This document shows, one piece after another, positions 59,186 to 64,000 of a DNA stretch of 64,000 bases. The notes below the pieces were generated by a model. The model had not been told where the DNA came from, made no database searches, and saw nothing but the letters and a program-made list of their open reading frames with translations. A program made the translations under genes and the position numbers. The DNA is from JABJGO01 sp963921245 (lineage in GTDB: Bacteria; Pseudomonadota; Alphaproteobacteria; Rhodospirillales; Casp-alpha2), in the NCBI GenBank assembly GCA_963921245.4, contig CAWUEY030000001.1:2604001-2668000 (forward strand). The letters run 5' to 3'. Numbering within the stretch: position 1 is the stretch's first letter; each line of letters starts with the position of its first letter.

Positions 59186-59965
59186 TCAACTCTTCAGTTT
59201 ATAACCGGAGGCAAACATGCGATGACACATCAGCCAGAGGCCGATGTTGACTCCTGTCAGAACGGCGAGGCCAAGGACAGGGTCAGTGTCCGAGTAGCCG
59301 ATAAATCCGAACCGAAAGCCGTCAATCATGTAAAAAAACGGATTGATGTGGGCCAGGGTCTGGCCGAACGCCGGGAGGCGATCGATGGAATAGAATGTCC
59401 CTGACAGGAACGACAGGGGCGTTACGACAAAGTTGGTCACCGCGGCGATATGGTCGAATTTTTCCGACCAGATTCCGCCAATGGTGCCCAGCAAGGCAAG
59501 CATGAGGGACGCGGAAGCCCCGGTGGCGACGATGAACAGGATATTGTGTATCCGAAGGTCTACGAAAAAAGCCATGACAACCCCGACAACCGCGCCGACA
59601 AGTATGCCCCGCGTGGTGCCCCCGAGCGCGATACCCATTGTCAATTCATGGGGTGTGAAAGGCGGCATCAGCGTATCGACAATATTGCCCTGAACTTTTG
59701 CGATGACAACGGAGGAGCTTGTATTTGCAAAGGCGTTTTGGGCTATCGCCATCATGATAAGACCGGGGGCCAGAAATTCGACGAAGGGGACGCCCGCGAC
59801 GCTTCTGTCAGACCCACCGAGAGCGAGCGCAAACACAGTGAGAAACAGAAGTGTCGTGACACAGGGTGCCGCGAGAGTCTGGGTATAGACCTTCAGGAAC
59901 CGGCGGACTTCCCGGCAGTAGAGTGTCCAGAGACCAATCCAGTTGGATGTGGTTATGGGTGTCAT
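59186..59965 (-). CDS. ABC-2 type transporter permease (YadH/NodJ family)
   Basis: A 259-residue six-helix inner-membrane permease. TLYCREVRRFLKVYTQTLAA precedes the first helix. FLAPGLIMMAIAQNAFANTSSSVVIAKVQG and PLSFLSGTFYSIDRLPAFGQ match the YadH/NodJ family. Members work with a separate ATPase (YadG/NodI type), which is not adjacent here; the next gene upstream is recX on the other strand. It may share an ATPase encoded elsewhere. With the glycosyltransferase it suggests export of a glycan or lipid; this is inference. Confidence 0.88.
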   Translation of the reverse strand: MTPITTSNWIGLWTLYCREVRRFLKVYTQTLAAPCVTTLLFLTVFALALGGSDRSVAGVPFVEFLAPGLIMMAIAQNAFANTSSSVVIAKVQGNIVDTLMPPFTPHELTMGIALGGTTRGILVGAVVGVVMAFFVDLRIHNILFIVATGASASLMLALLGTIGGIWSEKFDHIAAVTNFVVTPLSFLSGTFYSIDRLPAFGQTLAHINPFFYMIDGFRFGFIGYSDTDPVLGLAVLTGVNIGLWLMCHRMFASGYKLKS

Positions 59966-60052
59966 GATGGTTTTGCGCTGTGATCTGCTAATGTATGGTG
60001 TTGCCTACTTTTACAGGGTGTCCGCAAAAATGGAAATACTGGACAGGGTACA

Positions 60053-60655
60053 ATGAGTGGCCCGGATCAGAGCGGCCAACAATTGAGCAGGAACAACCGG
60101 CGCGTTCCCCGGAAGGTGTCGGAGACATCATTGAGGAATGCCGCCCTGTATTACATGCAACGGTTTTCCTCGTCGGCGGAAAATTTGCGGGCGGTTTTGA
60201 TGCGAAGAGTCCACCGCTCGGCGCACTATCACGGGACCGACCCGGAGCAGGGAGCCGCCTGGATCGCCGGGATTATTCAACGGTTCCAGGAAGCCGGTCT
60301 GCTTGATGATCGCGCCTATGCCGAAACAAAGGTGCGCTCTCTCAGGGAACGCGGAAACAGTGACAAATCCATCCGCTACAAACTCCTTTCAAAAGGAGTT
60401 TCACGGCATTTGGTCGAAGGGGCGCTGGTAGAGGTTTTCGAAAAGGACGGCAGTGTTGAAGAGACCGCGGCCCTGGCTTTCGCCCGAAAAAGACGACTAG
60501 GTCCCTTCGCGCCGGGCGAAGCGCGTTCCGCTTTACGGAACAGGCACCTTGCGGCCATGGCCCGCGCCGGGTTCAGTTACGATCTCGCACTACGAATTAT
60601 CGATGCGGATGCTGATGATCCGCTTGTTGCGTGCTCTTACCACCGCCATATTTGA
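60053..60655 (+). CDS. recX: RecX family regulatory protein
   Basis: A 200-residue helical protein that modulates RecA filaments. RNAALYYMQRFSSSAENLRAVLMRRVHR near residue 27 and GLLDDRAYAETKVRSLRERGNSDKSIRYKLLSKGV near 83 are RecX repeats. recA itself is not in the window. It diverges from the ABC permease by 87 bases. No LexA-type box was recognised upstream. Confidence 0.9.
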   Translation: MSGPDQSGQQLSRNNRRVPRKVSETSLRNAALYYMQRFSSSAENLRAVLMRRVHRSAHYHGTDPEQGAAWIAGIIQRFQEAGLLDDRAYAETKVRSLRERGNSDKSIRYKLLSKGVSRHLVEGALVEVFEKDGSVEETAALAFARKRRLGPFAPGEARSALRNRHLAAMARAGFSYDLALRIIDADADDPLVACSYHRHI

Positions 60656-60718
60656 CCCGATGTGACAGAGTTTTTAGGGTTTCCTCAACACCAGACATGC
60701 GATCGAAGGTGCTCTCTC

Positions 60719-60865
60719 ATGCGTGACCCTAAAGCGGCATTTCCCGCGCTGGCGGATGAAGAAGCCGAGAACCGGCGTATCCATACTGCACGTGAAACCT
60801 GTCGGCCTAGGGATGTTTTTGGTGAAATGACATATTTAAAAGAATTGAAAGCGAGAGAAACCTGA
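60719..60865 (+). CDS. Small hypothetical protein upstream of arsC
   Basis: A possible 48-residue protein starting at ATG 60719 with GAAGGTG upstream, ending one base before the arsC ATG. It is charged (RDPKAAFPALADEEAENRR; ETCRPRDVFGEMTYLK) and has no domain I recognise. Tight spacing to arsC is the main support; it could equally be non-coding. Confidence 0.4.
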   Translation: MRDPKAAFPALADEEAENRRIHTARETCRPRDVFGEMTYLKELKARET

Positions 60866-60866
60866 A

Positions 60867-61208
60867 ATGGCAACAACAATCTATCACAACCCGAAATGTT
60901 CAAAATCGCGCCAGACGTTGGCGTTACTGGAAGAGAATGGCGAGCAGCCGGATATTATTGAGTACTTGCAGACGCCCCCTACAGCAGAAGAATTGAAGTC
61001 TATTCTTTCCATGTTGGGCGTGGCACCCGCCGCCTTGATCCGGAAAAAGGAAGCGGCGGAAGCTGGTGTGATCATCGCGGATTCGTCAGAGGCCGCCCTG
61101 ATTGATGCCATGGTGGCAAACCCCCAAATCATCGAGCGGCCCGTTGTCGTGAAGAACGGTCTTGCCCGGATCGGGAGACCGCCGGAAAGTGTTCTCGAGA
61201 TTTTGTAA
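60867..61208 (+). CDS. arsC: Arsenate reductase (glutaredoxin type) ArsC
   Basis: Reduces arsenate to arsenite using glutaredoxin. The 113 residues open IYHNPKCSKSRQTLALLEENG, with catalytic Cys near 12. KEAAEAGVIIADSSEAALIDAM and RPVVVKNGLARIGRPPESV hold the basic residues of the family. No arsR, arsB or acr3 gene is next to it. GAGAGAAACC lies upstream of ATG 60867. The fold is shared with Spx/YffB proteins, but the Cys context fits ArsC. Confidence 0.9.
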   Translation: MATTIYHNPKCSKSRQTLALLEENGEQPDIIEYLQTPPTAEELKSILSMLGVAPAALIRKKEAAEAGVIIADSSEAALIDAMVANPQIIERPVVVKNGLARIGRPPESVLEIL

Positions 61209-61347
61209 AGCAGAGCGCGGGAAACCCGGTTTCTGATCGGATTGGGCAAGGGCTCTTGACTCACGGCTGGCTTCGGACCCACCCTCCCCCCTAAATAGAG
61301 ACAACAGCAACCTGGTGGACGCTGTTCTATCGCGATAATGACCTAAG

Positions 61348-61428
61348 CGGTGCGCTCAGACGGCTCTTGCGCATAACACCCATAATAACGCCAAATTCGA
61401 GTTATCCGGATCAGCTCCAAGATTTTTA
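61348..61428 (+). repeat. Dispersed repeat, copy B
   Basis: Second copy of the element at 30713-30797, same orientation. Shared blocks are CGGCTC, CCCATAATAA, TCCGG and CTCCAAGATTTTTA. It lies in the 307-base gap between arsC and the DUF1223 gene. Otherwise that gap shows only a weak hairpin, CGGG/CCCG near 61219, and no clear promoter. Confidence 0.55.
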
Positions 61429-61515
61429 TTGAGGTACCTCATAAGACGACGTAATCACTGATTGTTGACGATCTTGTTATTTGGGATTCCGGGGCAGTAG
61501 GGGTAGTCTGTCTCC

Positions 61516-62256
61516 ATGAAAACGCTATTTGTTGCCACGTTTGTGTGGATCGCCGGGACGGTCAGTTTGATGCAAAACGCCGCCGCCGGTTCTGAAGCCC
61601 TGAATCAATCGAAGCCCGTGACGGTTATTGAGCTGTTCACATCGGAAGGGTGCTCGTCTTGTCCTCCTGCGGAAGCCCGGCTCAATCAAATGGCGGATCA
61701 GGCGGGTGTGGTCGCGCTTTCCTATCATGTAGATTATTGGGATTACATTGGATGGGTTGACCCGTTTGCCAGCCCAAAGAATACTCAGCGCCAGCGCCAA
61801 TACGCGCAATATTTTCGCGAGCGGGTGATCTACACGCCACAGATGGTTTTCCAGGGCGACTATCACACACCTGGAACGCGCGTGGGTCAGGTTGAAGACG
61901 GGTTTGCCGCCGCTCGAAAGGTGCCGCAAATTCCTGTTAGCATACATGTCGGTGACGACGGGCGGCTGCATATTGAAATTGGGGCGGGCAAAGGGAATGA
62001 TGCGAATGTCCTGCTGGTTACCTATATACGGGAAGCGGCATCACAGGTAACCCGCGGCGAGAATGCCGGACGGTTTCTAACCCATCGCAACATCGTTCGC
62101 TCGTTTGAACGTATCGGCCATTGGGATGATGTGGAACTTAGCCTGACCACCCCGCCACCTGCCTATACCGGTGCTGCCATCGGGTGTGCCGTCCTGCTGC
62201 AGGAACGTGGCGGCGGGCGGATAATCGGCGCCGCTGCAGTAAACCTCAACAACTGA
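61516..62256 (+). CDS. DUF1223 secreted thioredoxin-like protein
   Basis: A 246-residue protein with a signal peptide (about 1-25, ending AAAG). VIELFTSEGCSSCPPAEARLNQMAD (CSSCP, thioredoxin-like CxxC) and LSYHVDYWDYIGWVDPFAS are the DUF1223 pattern, and IYTPQMVFQGDYHTPG follows. It is predicted to be periplasmic. The reaction is unknown. It converges with htpG. Confidence 0.92.
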   Translation: MKTLFVATFVWIAGTVSLMQNAAAGSEALNQSKPVTVIELFTSEGCSSCPPAEARLNQMADQAGVVALSYHVDYWDYIGWVDPFASPKNTQRQRQYAQYFRERVIYTPQMVFQGDYHTPGTRVGQVEDGFAAARKVPQIPVSIHVGDDGRLHIEIGAGKGNDANVLLVTYIREAASQVTRGENAGRFLTHRNIVRSFERIGHWDDVELSLTTPPPAYTGAAIGCAVLLQERGGGRIIGAAAVNLNN

Positions 62257-62287
62257 ATTCAAATTCGATGTGAAAAGGGCTCAGACG

Positions 62288-64000
62288 TTAGAGTGTCATC
62301 CCCTTTTCCATCATTTGCGAAACCCGCCGTGTAAAGGCCTGAATGTCGAGCGGACCTTCCCCTTCCAGAATGCGGGCCTGATCCAGCAACATATGGGCCG
62401 CGTCTTCGATTTCCGGATTGGCGTCGATCGATTCCTTTGCTTGATTGGCCAATTTGTCGATCAAAGGGTGCGTCGGGTTTATTTCCAGAATACGAGGTGT
62501 GGACCCTGCCATACCGGCTTGCTGATGCTGCTTTAGAATCCGTTCAAGATTCATATCCATATCACCGTCATCGGCGACAAGGCATACGGCGCTATCTGTC
62601 AGTCGAGAGGACTGCCGAACATCTTTTACGGACTCGCCCAGCGCGACCTTGATCCGGGCGACGAGAGCGTCCATGCCCGGACTGATGTCCTTTTCATCTT
62701 CGTCGGCTGACTTTTCGCTTCTGCCTTTATCTTTCAGACTGTCCAGATCGCCGCTGGCGCGGGTGATGGATTTGAAAGACTTCTCCTGAAACGCCGTGAC
62801 AGCGTTCATCCAGAAATCATCAATGGGATCACACAGCAACAGAACTTCGACGCCCTTTGCCCGAAACCCCTCCAGTTGCGGACTTCGGGCAACCTTTTCC
62901 TCATCTTCCCCGGTGATGAAGTAGATGTGTTCCTGGCCTTCCTGCATCCGTTCCACATAGTCAGCGAGGCCGATGAGGTCATCGCCTTTGGTCGAGCGAA
63001 ACCGGCTGATTTCAAGAATTTTATCTTTGTTTTCAAAGTCTTCATAGATACCTTCTTTGACGACGGCACCGAAGTTCTTCCAGAAACCGGCGTACTCGTC
63101 GGGTTTTTTGGTGGCTTTCTTTTTTAGCTCACCCAGGACTCGTTTTACGACACCTTTTTTGATTTTAGCCAGAACAGGCTCGCGTTGCAGCATCTCACGG
63201 CTGATATTCAAGCTGATATCTTCGGAATCGATAACGCCCTTCATGAAACGCAGGTAAGACGGCAGAATCTCCTCGCAATCGTCAGTGATAAAGACCCGAT
63301 TGACATACAGCTTAACACTGCCCTTGCGTTCAGGGTTAAACAGGTCAAAGGGCTGCATGGACGGAATGAACATCAGGTTGGTGTATGACAGAACCCCTTC
63401 CACCGAATTATGCAGGGTCATCCACGGTTCATCAAATGCATGAGCAACGTGATGATAAAATTCCTTGTACTGTTCCTCCGAGATATCCTTTTTGTCCCGG
63501 GTCCAAAGCGCAGAACCCGTATTCAGGGTTTCGGATTCCTCTCCATCAATCAATTTAACGGGAACGCCGACATGATCCGAATAGGTCTTCACCACGTTCC
63601 TGATGCGGTCGGGCTCCAGAAACTCTTTCTCTTTGGTGGTTAAATGAAGCGTGATGTCGGTTCCGGCGTGTTCACGTTCAGCCGCTTCAATGGTGTAGGT
63701 ACCCTTGCCGTCCGAGGACCACAGCCAGGCCTCGTCCTGCCCCGCACGTTTGGTCAAAACATCCACTTTGCCGGCGACCATAAAGGCTGAATAGAACCCG
63801 ACACCGAACTGCCCGATCAGGGACATGTCTGCGTCTTTGTCGCCGCTTAACTGCTCTGTAAAAGCCCGCGTGCCCGATTTCGCGATGGTGCCCAACAAGT
63901 CATTCAGTTCTTCCCTGCTCATCCCGATCCCGTTATCAGAAACACAGAGAGTCTTCTTCTTTTTATTGATGTAAATATCAATCTGAAACGTGTCACCGAT
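62288..64000 (-). CDS. htpG: Molecular chaperone HtpG (Hsp90), N-terminus outside the window
   Basis: ATP-dependent chaperone. The coding strand runs off the right end; 570 residues are visible. Near the edge is VSDNGIGMSREEL, the ATP-binding loop, then IGQFGVGFYSAFMVAGKV and DDCEEILPSYLRFMKGVIDSEDISLNISREMLQ of the middle domain. The C-terminal dimer domain ends MMEKGMTL. About 70 residues at the start are missing. It is a likely heat-shock gene, but its promoter is not in view. Confidence 0.97.
   Translation of the reverse strand: MGDTFQIDIYINKKKKTLCVSDNGIGMSREELNDLLGTIAKSGTRAFTEQLSGDKDADMSLIGQFGVGFYSAFMVAGKVDVLTKRAGQDEAWLWSSDGKGTYTIEAAEREHAGTDITLHLTTKEKEFLEPDRIRNVVKTYSDHVGVPVKLIDGEESETLNTGSALWTRDKKDISEEQYKEFYHHVAHAFDEPWMTLHNSVEGVLSYTNLMFIPSMQPFDLFNPERKGSVKLYVNRVFITDDCEEILPSYLRFMKGVIDSEDISLNISREMLQREPVLAKIKKGVVKRVLGELKKKATKKPDEYAGFWKNFGAVVKEGIYEDFENKDKILEISRFRSTKGDDLIGLADYVERMQEGQEHIYFITGEDEEKVARSPQLEGFRAKGVEVLLLCDPIDDFWMNAVTAFQEKSFKSITRASGDLDSLKDKGRSEKSADEDEKDISPGMDALVARIKVALGESVKDVRQSSRLTDSAVCLVADDGDMDMNLERILKQHQQAGMAGSTPRILEINPTHPLIDKLANQAKESIDANPEIEDAAHMLLDQARILEGEGPLDIQAFTRRVSQMMEKGMTL

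Overview
This 64 kb window comes from a moderately GC-rich alphaproteobacterium. The evidence is gene content and order: hisBHAFE; hslVU; Smr/MltA/Tim44; fxsA-secB; dnaQ-coaE-aroE-maf-ppsR back to back with hemE-hemH-hemJ-rho; and mnmE-mnmG-rsmG-parA-parB. DUF2628, DUF6489, DUF1223, DUF971 and a Tim44-domain protein also fit that class. I cannot name a genus. Nearly all genes are chromosomal housekeeping genes. No phage, insertion sequence, plasmid gene or CRISPR array was seen.

Layout. 1-97 is the end of a YifB/ComM-type ATPase. 142-4153 (minus) is a histidine operon with a DUF2628 membrane protein and a HIT hydrolase. 4417-6272 (plus) is hslVU. 6284-14812 holds mostly minus-strand genes (Xre regulator, Smr, MltA, Tim44-like, DnaQ, CoaE, an Xre-AroE fusion, Maf, PpsR), with plus-strand fxsA and secB between. 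14813-15243, between ppsR and hemE, is the probable replication origin, as in Caulobacter. Most flanking genes diverge from it. 15244-19345 is hemE-hemH-hemJ and rho; rho carries an apparent single-base frameshift. After a quinone reductase, an O6-methylguanine methyltransferase relic and a DUF255 protein come mnmE, mnmG, rsmG, parA and parB, with two perfect parS sites. Next is a sulfotransferase gene broken by an 18-G tract. 30801-49926 carries holA-lptE-leuS, thiE, yggS, an L,D-transpeptidase, ribA, a response regulator, lolA-ftsK-dapC, amtB, ubiH, DUF971, Trm112, a Lon-N protein and a thioredoxin-TPR protein. 50015-56176 holds a prolyl-tRNA deacylase, tRNA-Gly, two lipoproteins, hslO, a GNAT protein and argFD. 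56470-59965 looks more accessory: a DNA methyltransferase-HNH fusion, a glycosyltransferase and a lone ABC-2 permease. The window ends with recX, arsC, a DUF1223 protein and partial htpG.

How the genes work together. The origin, parS sites and ParAB form the replication and segregation centre. HemE, HemH and HemJ are late haem steps. MnmE and MnmG jointly modify tRNA wobble uridines. HslVU, HslO, HtpG and the thioredoxin-TPR protein are protein-quality factors. LptE, LolA, MltA and the L,D-transpeptidase serve the envelope.

Most unusual observations: (i) an 18-G tract inside a sulfotransferase gene, the kind of tract that switches genes on and off; (ii) an Xre DNA-binding domain fused in frame to a catalytically intact shikimate dehydrogenase; (iii) a methyltransferase-HNH fusion with no normal start codon in its conserved N-terminus and an 8-bp repeat just upstream; (iv) five TGC-N11/12-GCA dyads in a tandem array between amtB and ubiH; and (v) more than a dozen short degenerate tandem arrays, often of 12-bp units, at gene edges, tails and linkers. 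All readings are by eye; no alignment or database search was run.
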